Notes: a model not told the origin generated them from the sequence alone. A DNA stretch of 32,525 nucleotides from Candidatus Coatesiibacteriota bacterium (GCA_020348885.1 CP070755.1:1382206-1414730), one strand, 5' to 3'; positions 1 through 7,778 are shown, counted from the first letter of the stretch. Made by a program: numbers and translations.

Positions 1-1608
1 CGGTTCTTCTTCCTTCGGGGCTATTGTTTTTAATAACTGATTTATTAATCGGGTCGTAAATTCAGTACTATACCCGGCTAAGAAGGCTATTACGATAAAT
101 ATAGCCGATTCCCAAATAGGCTTTCCACTTTCTTCCTTGTACGCGTCTTTCAATCTAACCCTAAGCGTCGCAATCTGGGCTTCAATTTCTCCGATACTTA
201 ATTGTATTACGTCTTTTTCCTCATCGGTCGTCGCTTCTTTTAATCGGTTAATATCCTCGTTCAATTCTCCTTCTAGTCTTTCGATATCTTGACTAATCTC
301 GTAACTAGGAAAATATGCCGACCACTTCCTTACGTTTTTTTCCGCGTCTGCCAGCTCTTCGTTAGCTAATTCCGCTTCTGAAGTAAGTTTATCTTTTACA
401 GTTTCGAATTGACAACCCAAGTTGCGGGACTCCTTCCCCAACTCGCGCGCGTAATCTTTTTCGTACTTTTGTATAACTTCCACCGTTAAATCGTGCCCAT
501 CTTCAAGTTTTATCCGTCTTCCGCTCTTTAACTTCAAAGTGATAGGCGCCCACATATCGTCGTTTTCGGACAACAGAATAAGCCTTGCTTCAGTATCCCC
601 CTCCAATTCTTCAAGGGCGTCTTCTATACTCCTAAACTCTTCGCTTTCTGCACCGTAAACCCTTTTAATCTTATCCCGTAACGGTGGTATATAAATCTCG
701 TATTTTTTATCCAATTTAGCCTTTTTATTCTGGTACAGGTCCCAATCCGCTCTAACGCCATTAGCACTTATAGTAGCAGTAATTACTTCCCCTTCCCTTT
801 CACCGGTTTCCATACTACACTCAAGCTGGAAGTGTTCCCACTCTCTGCTATACTTTAACAATACGTCTTTTTTACCCTCTACTTTCCCTTTCGCTGCTTC
901 GTTGAAATCCGCGATGATCCCGCAGTACTCTTCTACCTTCGGTTTTAATAATTTTTCGTTCCTTATAGCTTCCCGAAATTTCTTACCGGCTTCGTGTCTT
1001 TCCAAAGCCGCGTCTATATCAGTACCTACGTCACCAGGAAGCGACACCATACCTAATTGGATTATATAGAACGTAATCGCGGTTAAAACAACTGCTAATA
1101 AAAACCGGTATAAATAACCTATTAAATCCAAGTACTCGAGCACCTTCGATTTCACTTTATAGTAGCCGGATATTAATACCGAAGATATAGAACCTACAAG
1201 CCCCCATATAATTAAGATCACCGGTATACCAAATATAACATCGTCCTGTCGATTAATAAAATATGATATAAATATAATCATTATATATAATATAATAAAT
1301 ACTAATAATATCCCTATCATTGAAGCCCGACGTGAATAATTGTACATACGGTTCATACGAGATAAATAGCTAAATACTTTCGTTATATAATATGCTTTAT
1401 TACATGATGTAATTCCTTTTGCGCATTCCAATTCAACAGCTTTTTTATAATCTTCCCAAAGGCCGCCGATATCAAAACCCCTACTTTCTGTTTCGATAAT
1501 TCTGTCCGCAAGCTCCGTAGTATTTTTCGGTTTCGGCCACGGCGACCCGCCAGTAAACCACCACTTCAGCCGCGTCCAAAACCCCGGCCTTTTATTCTCG
1601 TTCCCCAC
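1..1608 (-). CDS. Membrane protein with long coiled-coil region, C-terminus beyond window
   Basis: Reading from a GTG at 1608, an uninterrupted frame of 536 codons runs to the left edge with no stop, so the 3' end is missing. The start is preceded by GAGG about 9 bases upstream; an in-frame GTG at 1617 sits too close to that site. Predicted membrane segments lie near residues 96-118, 125-147 and 165-187. A long charged, helical, coiled-coil-like region follows, and another membrane segment lies near residue 510 (IFIVIAFLAGYSTEF). The GYSTEF pattern resembles the C-terminal anchor of many uncharacterised bacterial membrane proteins. Codons are AT-rich (many ATA, TTA, AAA) compared with the rest of the window, which suggests a different origin. 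No enzymatic motif is visible and I do not recognise the family. The gene is certain as an open frame; its function is unknown. Confidence 0.8.
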   Translation of the reverse strand, partial: MGNENKRPGFWTRLKWWFTGGSPWPKPKNTTELADRIIETESRGFDIGGLWEDYKKAVELECAKGITSCNKAYYITKVFSYLSRMNRMYNYSRRASMIGILLVFIILYIMIIFISYFINRQDDVIFGIPVILIIWGLVGSISSVLISGYYKVKSKVLEYLDLIGYLYRFLLAVVLTAITFYIIQLGMVSLPGDVGTDIDAALERHEAGKKFREAIRNEKLLKPKVEEYCGIIADFNEAAKGKVEGKKDVLLKYSREWEHFQLECSMETGEREGEVITATISANGVRADWDLYQNKKAKLDKKYEIYIPPLRDKIKRVYGAESEEFRSIEDALEELEGDTEARLILLSENDDMWAPITLKLKSGRRIKLEDGHDLTVEVIQKYEKDYARELGKESRNLGCQFETVKDKLTSEAELANEELADAEKNVRKWSAYFPSYEISQDIERLEGELNEDINRLKEATTDEEKDVIQLSIGEIEAQIATLRVRLKDAYKEESGKPIWESAIFIVIAFLAGYSTEFTTRLINQLLKTIAPKEEEP

Positions 1609-1675
1609 TCTCCTCACCCTCTTAAATTACGCCGAAACGCAGATTATTGCCCCCATAACGGGACTTCCAGACGAA

Positions 1676-1704
1676 ACCTTAACATATCTCGCCAACCATG
1701 TCAA
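1676..1704 (-). promoter_or_regulatory. Putative sigma-70-type promoter
   Basis: On the minus strand a perfect TTGACA (1704-1699) is followed after 17 bases by TAAGGT (1681-1676), a weak -10. It would start transcription near 1669, about 60 bases before the GTG of the leftmost gene. Confidence 0.4.
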
Positions 1705-1760
1705 GCAAAAAATGAACTATGGGCGTAAAATAATTTTGATTGTTTTATTTGAAATTGCGT

Positions 1761-1814
1761 GTTTCGATTGTTTCGATTGTTTCGATTGTTTCGGCTGTTT
1801 CGATTGTTTCGCTT
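1761..1814. repeat. Six tandem copies of a 9-bp unit (GTTTCGATT)
   Basis: Six head-to-tail nonamers: GTTTCGATT three times, then GTTTCGGCT, GTTTCGATT and GTTTCGCTT. The array is intergenic. Short open frames over it (VSI or NNR repeats) are by-products of the 9-bp period. A decayed array of the same family lies at 11959-12003. Confidence 0.85.
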
Positions 1815-1849
1815 GGAAATCGGTTGTATTCCGCGCCCGACGTTCCCAA

Positions 1850-1877
1850 TAAAAAACGGAGGCCCACGGGCCTCCGT
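1850..1877 (-). terminator. Rho-independent terminator of the ARPP-1 gene
   Basis: A perfect 10-bp stem, ACGGAGGCCC (1856-1865) with GGGCCTCCGT (1868-1877), is followed on the minus strand by a run of T (1855-1850). It lies about 50 bases past the stop at 1930. Confidence 0.85.
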
Positions 1878-1929
1878 TGTCACTATATCGGTCTATTGAC
1901 GGTAACGCTCTACGTAAACCTCGTTCCGC

Positions 1930-2898
1930 CTACTCCATATACACGTTAACGTGCATCTTCTTGCCGTCGTACTCCAACTCGTAAGCGTTCATTTCGTCAT
2001 TACTCAGGGTGCTGCGGTTCTGGGTCTCGTCGGCGTACGTCTCCACCCGGTCCGCGTCTTTGAGTTGGGACAGGTAATCCCCTATCTCGTCGGCCGTCGG
2101 CACGTCGCCCAGCTCCTCGGAGAGTACCGCGTCCATCGAGTAACTCGTCAGGAGCCGCGGCCACACGACGGCGAAGAGGTCGTGGTTCGCGAACACGTCG
2201 CCGGCTTGCACCGTGCCTTCGGACACCACCACGACGCCCACGACGTCATCATCGTCCGCCAGTTCCTTGAAGGCTTTCTCGTACGCCTCCGCCTTCTCCT
2301 GGAACTCCTCGGCGTCGTAGCTGGCCGTCAGCGCGTCCGTTTGGGTGATTACGCCCGCTACTTCGGCGTTTACGTTCGATACGGCTTCCCAGACCTTGCC
2401 CTGGTCCTTATCGCCCTGAGCGGTTCCTCGGACGCTGGCCGGCGCTATCTCCTTCTTGTAGGCGAACGAATCGCTCACCTCGGTCCAGCGTCCCGCTTCG
2501 ACGCAGAAGACGTCCACGGTGTAGCGCCCGACCGGCGGAACGACCGTGTCGTACGATATTATCCGGTCCTGCTTCGCGCCGCGGACTATCTCGCCGGCGA
2601 AGATTACCACGTTCTTGCCGGTGTCGTTCCGCACCTCCAGCGTGTTGACGTCCGCGCCCTCCTCCAGCTCGGTTATCTTGAACTTGCCCGAGGACATGGC
2701 TTCGTCCATCGTTATAATTTCGCCCAATTCTTCTCCGCCGCCGGGCAACCGAACCGGATAGACCGCCAGGTTGTCGTGTATCAGCGGTTTCCCGATGGTC
2801 AACTCGGCGTAGAAATCCTCGCCGCCGGCCACGGGCGCCGACAGGAAAACGAAGGCAACGAAAACGACGGCGGTTATTACTAGAACGTCCTTCTTCAC
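1930..2898 (-). CDS. ARPP-1 / DUF6569 family secreted protein
   Basis: 322 residues. The GTG start at 2898 has a good site (GGGAGG) 6 bases upstream. Residues 1-25 form a signal peptide ending near APVAGG, so the product is exported. The rest matches the ARPP-1 (DUF6569) domain as I know it: the blocks GEIVRGAKQDRII (about 102-114) and FCVEAGRW (131-138) are its hallmarks. The domain was named for association with ADP-ribosylglycohydrolase and rhodanese-phosphatase proteins; its biochemical role is not established. The gene stands alone, with a strong terminator downstream and a divergent gene at 3049. Family assignment is fairly secure from motifs; function is unknown. Confidence 0.8.
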   Translation of the reverse strand: MKKDVLVITAVVFVAFVFLSAPVAGGEDFYAELTIGKPLIHDNLAVYPVRLPGGGEELGEIITMDEAMSSGKFKITELEEGADVNTLEVRNDTGKNVVIFAGEIVRGAKQDRIISYDTVVPPVGRYTVDVFCVEAGRWTEVSDSFAYKKEIAPASVRGTAQGDKDQGKVWEAVSNVNAEVAGVITQTDALTASYDAEEFQEKAEAYEKAFKELADDDDVVGVVVVSEGTVQAGDVFANHDLFAVVWPRLLTSYSMDAVLSEELGDVPTADEIGDYLSQLKDADRVETYADETQNRSTLSNDEMNAYELEYDGKKMHVNVYME

Positions 2899-3011
2899 TT
2901 CAAACCTCCCGGTAAGGGTTTTCGATAGTAGTTTTCGGTAGTATATATCGTTCGACGCCCGTTACGCTTCTTAAGTTTAAGGTCTTTACAGCCTGTTAGC
3001 GATAAATACGG

Positions 3012-3040
3012 TTGACCTGAAACGGTTCTATCGTAATAAT
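3012..3040 (+). promoter_or_regulatory. Promoter abutting the start codon at 3049
   Basis: TTGACC (3012-3017), then 16 bases, then TAATAAT (3034-3040). The -10 ends only 8 bases before the ATG at 3049, so a transcript from here would have almost no leader. No Shine-Dalgarno sequence is present. Confidence 0.45.
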
Positions 3041-3048
3041 AGCCGCCA

Positions 3049-3588
3049 ATGAACGATACAGACAACAGACTCGCCAGCGTTTTCAACTTCACCGAAGACG
3101 ACCTGGCGGCCAACCTGCAGGGCTACCTTACGCCGACCCAGAAAAAGGTTCTCGCGGAAACGCGCAGGGCGAGGGGCTGCGGCGCCCGAATAGCGTATAT
3201 AATCATGGCCGGGTCGGTCGTGATTTTCGTCGTCGCGTTTGTTCTGGGCGGCGGCCTTAACGCGCCCCTGTCGACGGGCGCCCTGACCGCGTACGCCGTC
3301 GCTATCTCGGTTTTCATAGGTATTTTCCTATTATCCATGGCGTACAGCCGCGTTCTTAGCCGTGACCTGAGAACCGGTAAGATCAGTGTCGCCGAAGGCC
3401 CGGCGCGCCGGCGGACCAAGGAATACAGGCTCGGAACGGCGTTTTTCGTGAAAATAGGACGGCGCCGGTTTCAATTAGCCTACCCGGAGCAGTTCGCGGC
3501 GTTCGACGAAGGTACTTACTACAGGATTTACTACGTCAAGAATCCGCCATTACACCTAATCCTCTCCATAGAGACCGTTAAAAGCTGA
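3049..3588 (+). CDS. Two-TM membrane protein, unknown function
   Basis: 179 residues. The N-terminal cytosolic stretch contains an F-N-F-T-x-x-D-L-x-x-N-x-x-G-x-L pattern (residues 12-27) that I have seen in small uncharacterised two-TM proteins of several phyla. Membrane segments lie at about 47-69 and 79-99. A C-terminal soluble domain (about 110-175) follows: a basic turn (ARRRTKEYRL), a beta-rich core (FFVKIGRRRFQL) and a YYRIYYVKNP strand. This fits a small beta domain facing the cytosol. There is no Shine-Dalgarno site and a promoter-like -10 lies just upstream, so translation may be leaderless. The gene is divergent from the ARPP-1 gene, and no terminator is evident after it. No function can be assigned. 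Confidence 0.75.
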   Translation: MNDTDNRLASVFNFTEDDLAANLQGYLTPTQKKVLAETRRARGCGARIAYIIMAGSVVIFVVAFVLGGGLNAPLSTGALTAYAVAISVFIGIFLLSMAYSRVLSRDLRTGKISVAEGPARRRTKEYRLGTAFFVKIGRRRFQLAYPEQFAAFDEGTYYRIYYVKNPPLHLILSIETVKS

Positions 3589-3632
3589 ACGATTCCGCCT
3601 TTCGACCACGAAAATAGCTACGGAAAAAAAGG

Positions 3633-3660
3633 TTGACAACGACAGTAATGTATGTATTAA
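3633..3660 (+). promoter_or_regulatory. Putative promoter for the gene at 3763
   Basis: A perfect TTGACA (3633-3638), a 16-base spacer, and TATTAA (3655-3660). The expected start near 3667 gives a leader of about 95 bases that contains two hairpins. Confidence 0.5.
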
Positions 3661-3693
3661 TCGCGTTAACGATATTTCCGACTTAACATAGGC

Positions 3694-3742
3694 GTGCTTC
3701 GCAAACCGAAAAGCGGAGCACAAAGGGGTAAGTGTTACTTAC
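3694..3742 (+). promoter_or_regulatory. Structured 5' leader with two hairpins
   Basis: Hairpin 1 pairs GTGCTTCGC (3694-3702) with GCGGAGCAC (3713-3721): nine pairs including one G-U. Hairpin 2 pairs GTAAGT (3728-3733) with ACTTAC (3737-3742). The ribosome site AGGAGGTG (3749-3756) follows at once. The layout could serve translational control, but it matches no riboswitch class I know. Confidence 0.4.
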
Positions 3743-3762
3743 ATTACCAGGAGGTGTAAGCC

Positions 3763-4182
3763 GTGCTTTGGGGAATTACGTTAATCATCCTGGGTATCCT
3801 CGCGTCTCCGTCGTTGATACTTTCCAGAAGACCGGACGCCGCAAAGGTACTGGGTAAAATCACGCCCTGGCAGGGTTGGATCGGTATCATTTTCTTCTTC
3901 TGGGGTATCTGGGGTATCATTTCATCGTTGTTGACCATCTGGGCCATTTCGATCGTGCCTATCTGGTGGTTCACCCTCCTCATCGGCAGCATTATGGAGA
4001 TGATACTCGGGTTCATTCTCGGTTACGGGCTTATCGCGAAGTTCATCTTCTCCAGGAGCGAAGCCGCCAAAGAGAAGGGCGAAGCGATTATCGCGAAGTT
4101 GGCGCCGATACAGGGTACTCTCGGTATCATCGGCATCATAGTCGGTATCTGGGTGATTATAGCTTCGTTCCTGCCGTACTAA
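3763..4182 (+). CDS. Small polytopic membrane protein with an internal duplication
   Basis: 139 residues. The GTG start is fixed by AGGAGGTG 6 bases upstream. The protein is almost entirely hydrophobic, with about four membrane segments (1-20, 38-58, 66-93, 118-137) and short basic loops. Residues about 31-57 and 111-137 resemble each other: both read K-x-x-P-x-Q-G-x-x-G-I-I, then G-I-W-x-I-I-x-S, pointing to an internal duplication. A conserved-looking block IVPIWWFTLLIGS precedes the third segment. There is no catalytic motif or known transporter signature. The gene has its own promoter and structured leader and ends at a bidirectional terminator, so it is a monocistronic unit. Function unknown. 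Confidence 0.8.
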   Translation: MLWGITLIILGILASPSLILSRRPDAAKVLGKITPWQGWIGIIFFFWGIWGIISSLLTIWAISIVPIWWFTLLIGSIMEMILGFILGYGLIAKFIFSRSEAAKEKGEAIIAKLAPIQGTLGIIGIIVGIWVIIASFLPY

Positions 4183-4205
4183 AGTCTTCATATCCGTTCG
4201 AAGTA

Positions 4206-4233
4206 AAAAGGCCGGTCGCGAAACCGGCCTTTT
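4206..4233. terminator. Bidirectional terminator between convergent genes
   Basis: AAAAGGCCGGT (4206-4216) pairs with ACCGGCCTTTT (4223-4233) around a 6-base loop, giving A and T runs on both sides. It serves the plus gene ending at 4182 and the minus gene ending at 4266. Confidence 0.9.
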
Positions 4234-4265
4234 CGTTTAACGGTATCCTATTTTAACGTAACGTT

Positions 4266-4688
4266 CTAGGCTTTAAACTCCCACACGAAAACGATGTCGT
4301 CGTCAGCGCACCGGCGACCCCCGGCCGATTCGTAGAGTCTCATCGCCGCTTCGTTCTCCTCGCCGGTGATGACGTACATCTTCATAAAGCCCCGTTCGAC
4401 ACAAATAAATTTCAGTTCCTCGATGAGTTTCTTCCCCACTCCTTTCTCCCGGTATTCGGGTAAGACGTCTATCGAGTACAGGAACATCATCGGCTCCGGA
4501 CGGTCGAGCCGGGGTAGTTCGTACGCGTATAGGAACCCGGCTAACTCCCCGTTAACGTACGCGGCTAGTAAATAGTTGCGACCGTCGGATAAAAACCCCT
4601 CGTTAAGCGTGCCGTCCGGGTAAAAATTGCCCACGATTTCGCGCGCCAGCCCCTCGTCGCCCGACCGTAGTCTTTTTATTTCGGCCAT
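4266..4688 (-). CDS. GNAT family N-acetyltransferase
   Basis: 140 residues, a normal single-domain GNAT length. The acetyl-CoA binding signature R-x-x-G-x-G is present (R80 to G85, in YREKGVGKKLIEELK), preceded by the strand MMFLYSIDVLPEY. The C-terminal LYESAGGRR...DIVFVWEF matches the LYExxGF region of the fold. The overall pattern is closest, by my reading, to GNATs related to AAC(3)-I aminoglycoside acetyltransferases, but the substrate cannot be deduced. GGAAAG lies 4 bases before the ATG. It appears monocistronic and ends with TAG at the shared terminator. Confidence 0.85.
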   Translation of the reverse strand: MAEIKRLRSGDEGLAREIVGNFYPDGTLNEGFLSDGRNYLLAAYVNGELAGFLYAYELPRLDRPEPMMFLYSIDVLPEYREKGVGKKLIEELKFICVERGFMKMYVITGEENEAAMRLYESAGGRRCADDDIVFVWEFKA

Positions 4689-4868
4689 TTCTTTCCTAGA
4701 GGATTACCTCGATAAACGGAGTACGAAACGACGGCGTCGGTCGTTAAAACGGCGCTGATTATCGGCAAACTACCCCAACCAATTCGGAAAACTTCCGTCC
4801 TCTTCGCCCATCGTTTATATTACCCCCCGCCCCGCCTCTTTCAACACGTACGGCGCATCAACATCCGT

Positions 4869-5570
4869 TCAATCCTCCAACTTCTTTAACGTTTTTCTGC
4901 CCCACCTTTCGAGTAACTCTACGTACCTTTGGGCGTGCGCGGTTAGTTCGTCGGAGAGTTTGTACCAATCCCGGGCGACACGGACGACTTCGGCGTCGTC
5001 GGGATCGTCAAGATAATCGAGCATATCCCCCTTACGGGCAACGTACTTGCCTTGAGTCGCAAGAAACCAATTTTGAAGGGCGAAAAAACAGTTGTAGAAG
5101 TTAAACTTTAATCCGAGTACAGATTCGGATAAATCTCGGGAAAACAATAGATGATGCCTGGCCGTATGAAGATTATCGCACGCCTTCAGCCTGACGTCGG
5201 TGACGTAGTCTTCAACGCTAGGTTCCGTCAATCGGTCTTCGACCGAACCGTAGAGCGCCTTACATCCGTGATAAAACAACTGTACGAGATGAAAAGCGGG
5301 AGTCTGGTCGAGTTCCTCGCAGGATACAAGAATCCCCCCGGCTTTAAATTCGGCATCAGACATGCCTTGGAATACGTTTCGAAGCGTTGATATGTCGTTC
5401 TCATTAACCTTATCTAAAACCACCAGGCAATCGATATCGCTTTCCGGATTGGGCTCGCCGCGGGCCCAGCTACCGATGTGTCCTACGAATACCAACCTCT
5501 CTCTGAACCTGTCTTTGAGTTTGGTTACGAAATCGCCCAGCCAGGTATTAACCTGCGATTGGTCAAGCAT
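4869..5570 (-). CDS. Nucleotidyltransferase-domain protein (MNT fold, possible HEPN-like C-terminus)
   Basis: 233 residues. The N-terminal half has the DNA polymerase beta-type minimal nucleotidyltransferase signature: G33-S34, then ten residues, then D45-x-D47 (in PESDIDCLVVLD), where the acidic residues bind metal. The C-terminal half (about 125-233) is helical, with an ARHHLLFSR segment, similar to the helical or HEPN-like domain of kanamycin-type nucleotidyltransferases. It could modify a small molecule, protein or RNA; the substrate is unknown. The start lies 12 bases after the end of the toroid gene with GAGGA upstream, so the two are probably cotranscribed. It is not a two-gene HEPN/MNT toxin-antitoxin pair because both parts are in one polypeptide. 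Confidence 0.75.
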   Translation of the reverse strand: MLDQSQVNTWLGDFVTKLKDRFRERLVFVGHIGSWARGEPNPESDIDCLVVLDKVNENDISTLRNVFQGMSDAEFKAGGILVSCEELDQTPAFHLVQLFYHGCKALYGSVEDRLTEPSVEDYVTDVRLKACDNLHTARHHLLFSRDLSESVLGLKFNFYNCFFALQNWFLATQGKYVARKGDMLDYLDDPDDAEVVRVARDWYKLSDELTAHAQRYVELLERWGRKTLKKLED

Positions 5571-5582
5571 ATCTTTTCGTCC

Positions 5583-6560
5583 TCATAATCTTCCCGCCTC
5601 TTTTAACACGTACAACGCGTCGGCCGTCACCCATTCGTTCATCCGTTTCTTGCCCGTCGGGCCCCAGTCCACGCGCGACGGCGGCCCGGCTCCCGTTTTC
5701 TTCCCCGGCGGATAGGGTTTGTAATACTTCCCCGTCGCCGGCCAACCGCCGTCAGGCAGTCGCTTCGACTCAAGCAGGTCCAGGGCGTCCTCACACCGTT
5801 TATCACGAACGTATCCGGCGACGGCCAACGACTTCAACCCAACCAGTACATCGTAATGCCAATATGTCGGGTAATGTAGGCGTACGAAGTCCGAGTGAAT
5901 GACCGAGCCGTCACTCAGTCGTTTGTACAACCGCCGCTTCATGAAAAACTCGGCCGTCCGGGCCGCCGCGGCTTCCGCGTCCCTGTCGCCCGTCTCTCGC
6001 GCGTAAAGGCCCAACGCCCGTAGCGGTATATGAGATTCGTGGCACGACGAGTTGGCGGCTTCCGGGCGCCGGTCGCAGTTCCAGCCGCCGTCGGGCCACT
6101 GCCATTTTACGAGGCGCCTCGCCAGTTCGTCGGTCCGTTCGTCGGCTAGCCCGAGCATCAACGTCGCGAAAAGGGCGTTACCCTCCTGGGAGCCGCAACG
6201 CCGCACGCGGCCTTCTATCTCGATGATTCCCTTCTCGTGCTCCTCCGAAAATAACCAGCCGTAGACCTGCTCTCTCAGCGGCACGAGAGACGCGTCGCCC
6301 GGCGGGTAACCGATATCGGCGAGCGTAGCCAGGACCCAGTGGGCGCCTACCCACTTACTATACGGGTTCCGCGAGACGCGGCCGTCGGCGTCCCGCTCGG
6401 ACAGCAACGCTGCCGCGCGCGGCGATTTACGGATTGCTTCTCGCGTTTCTCGAACGACCTTCGACCCCGGGTCCTCACCCAGAACGTTAACCAAGGTTTT
6501 ATACCGAACCGACGGTTCATCGGAAGAGAGTAATTTATCTATTAAACCCTCTATGTCCAC
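5583..6560 (-). CDS. Prenyltransferase / squalene-cyclase-like alpha-alpha toroid protein
   Basis: 325 residues. Two QW-like motifs are visible: WQWPDGGWNCD (about 153-163) and KRLPDGGWPATGKYY (about 266-280). They are typical of terpene cyclase and prenyltransferase alpha/alpha-barrel repeats. The length is about half that of a true squalene-hopene cyclase, and the catalytic DxDD motif of those enzymes is not seen, so this is more likely an uncharacterised toroid protein than a cyclase. There is no signal peptide. The GTG start lies directly behind AGGGA, which is unusually close; an alternative downstream start is possible. It shares an operon with the nucleotidyltransferase gene downstream. 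Confidence 0.7.
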   Translation of the reverse strand: MDIEGLIDKLLSSDEPSVRYKTLVNVLGEDPGSKVVRETREAIRKSPRAAALLSERDADGRVSRNPYSKWVGAHWVLATLADIGYPPGDASLVPLREQVYGWLFSEEHEKGIIEIEGRVRRCGSQEGNALFATLMLGLADERTDELARRLVKWQWPDGGWNCDRRPEAANSSCHESHIPLRALGLYARETGDRDAEAAAARTAEFFMKRRLYKRLSDGSVIHSDFVRLHYPTYWHYDVLVGLKSLAVAGYVRDKRCEDALDLLESKRLPDGGWPATGKYYKPYPPGKKTGAGPPSRVDWGPTGKKRMNEWVTADALYVLKEAGRL

Positions 6561-6621
6561 TCCCTACGTACAGGGTCTCTTTAAAGCGTAATTCGATACC
6601 CGGAGTACTACTCGCCGGAAG

Positions 6622-7152
6622 CTACGCCACGGTTACGCTACCGTCCCAAACGATCGCGACTCGCTCCGGGTCGTTCGGGTCCACCTTCACGGCGAGTTCG
6701 GTGCCGGGCTTGAGTTGCGGTAGGACCGTACGTGGTACTATCGTATCGATACTTACCTCGTAAGGCGTGCTCCCCGCATAGATAATCTCGAGTACGAGAT
6801 TCAGATACGGCTGCTTGTTTATATTTATAGTAAAACCCGTGCTGCTTTCGCTTATACTTCTTAATACGGCCGTGGCCGGGCGCCCCGTCCGTAATATCCG
6901 CTTCGCCGCGCGGGCGCCGCCGAAGAAAGAGGATTTAACGTGAAAAGCTATCGAAGTTACGATCGGTACAGCGACGAATACCCCGAGGATTACTGGGTAT
7001 AACCCCGTCGCCATAAAATCCTCGTATCGGTCCTGGCCGAGTAACGCCGGTCCCCAGTCTCCAAAAAACGCCCACGCGACGACCGGTACCCAGGGTAAAA
7101 GAATAAACGCCAACAATAAAACGACGAACGACGCTTTTCCGCTCTTCGCCAC
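6622..7152 (-). CDS. Two-TM membrane protein, paralog 3 of a tandem triplet
   Basis: 176 residues from a GTG at 7152, behind GGGAGGACCT. A longer frame from 7248 exists, but this start matches the paralogs in length and gives an N-terminal membrane segment at once (FVVLLLAFILLPWVPVVAWAF). A second membrane segment follows (LYPVILGVFVAVPIVTSIAF). The C-terminal domain (about 85-176) is shared by all three: RILRTGRPATAVLRSISESS, a QPYLNLVLEI strand, DTIVPR, and a terminal VKVDPNDPERVAIVWDGSV. It resembles a small beta-barrel domain common in bacterial membrane proteins of unknown function (ending VKxDPxDPxxVAI). It is last in the cluster. Function unknown. Confidence 0.8.
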   Translation of the reverse strand: MAKSGKASFVVLLLAFILLPWVPVVAWAFFGDWGPALLGQDRYEDFMATGLYPVILGVFVAVPIVTSIAFHVKSSFFGGARAAKRILRTGRPATAVLRSISESSTGFTININKQPYLNLVLEIIYAGSTPYEVSIDTIVPRTVLPQLKPGTELAVKVDPNDPERVAIVWDGSVTVA

Positions 7153-7244
7153 AGGTCCTCCCGCGAAACTCGCTCGGCCGCGTGCCGGCCTATTACCGAT
7201 CCTATCGATTCGTTCCGACGGGTCGATGTCCCGACAACGGAGAA

Positions 7245-7778
7245 TCACGCTACGGTAACGCTACCGTCCCAGACGATCGCTATCTTTTCCGGGTCGTCCG
7301 GATCCACTTTCACGGGAATCACCGCTCCTGGTTGAAACTGGGGGACCGCGTATCTGGGTATTATCGTATCGAAGCTTACCTCGTACGGCGTATGTACGCC
7401 GTCGTTTACTTCCAGGACGAGGTTTAGATAAGGCTGGTCGTTGACGGTTATCACGCCGCCCTGGCTGCTTTCACCTATATGCTTGACGACGGCGGCAGCC
7501 GGGCGTCCGGTACGCAGAATACGCCGCCTGCTGAAACCGAAAAAGGAAGCCATCGGTTTCCAAAATACTGCGAACGTGTACCCGAAAACGTAAGTTACGA
7601 ACGAAGCGATAGCGAATCCGATAACGAGGTCGTCGCCGTAACCGCCGACGAAGCGGGCGTACGTGTCGGGCCGCATGAACTTGGGCGCCAACTCTTCCAC
7701 GCCGACGATCGCCAATGCCATGGCACCTGCCATCGCGAACACGCCAAAAAAGCCCAACCCAAACAAATACTTCCGCAT
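7245..7778 (-). CDS. Two-TM membrane protein, paralog 2 of a tandem triplet
   Basis: 177 residues. The ATG at 7778 has a clear AAAGGAG 5 bases upstream, preferable to an in-frame start at 7826 that would overlap the previous gene. The N-terminal segment (YLFGLGFFGVFAMAGAMALAIVG) and a second near residues 54-75 span the membrane. The shared domain carries RRILRTGRPAAAVVKHIGES, DQPYLNLVLEV, SFDTIIPR and VKVDPDDPEKIAIVWDGSV. The ending DGSVTVA is identical to that of the next paralog downstream. It lies between its two paralogs on the same strand and is probably cotranscribed. Function unknown. Confidence 0.8.
   Translation of the reverse strand: MRKYLFGLGFFGVFAMAGAMALAIVGVEELAPKFMRPDTYARFVGGYGDDLVIGFAIASFVTYVFGYTFAVFWKPMASFFGFSRRRILRTGRPAAAVVKHIGESSQGGVITVNDQPYLNLVLEVNDGVHTPYEVSFDTIIPRYAVPQFQPGAVIPVKVDPDDPEKIAIVWDGSVTVA

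Noticed and set aside
1761-1814. CRISPR array
   Set aside because: The units are 9 bp, directly adjacent and without spacers; no cas genes are present.
1740-1949. Short frames on both strands with VSI or NNR repeats
   Set aside because: They come from the 9-bp tandem repeat, whose period is a multiple of three.
1951-2883. A 310-codon plus-strand open frame
   Set aside because: It is exactly antisense to the ARPP-1 gene, which has a signal peptide, family motifs, a ribosome site and a terminator. The plus frame has a His/Arg/Val-rich, unnatural composition.
4869-5570. A HEPN/MNT toxin-antitoxin pair
   Set aside because: The nucleotidyltransferase and helical parts are in one polypeptide, and the adjacent gene is a toroid protein, not HEPN.
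5583-6560. A true squalene-hopene or terpene cyclase
   Set aside because: The protein is about half the usual length and lacks the catalytic DxDD motif; only the toroid QW-like motifs are present.
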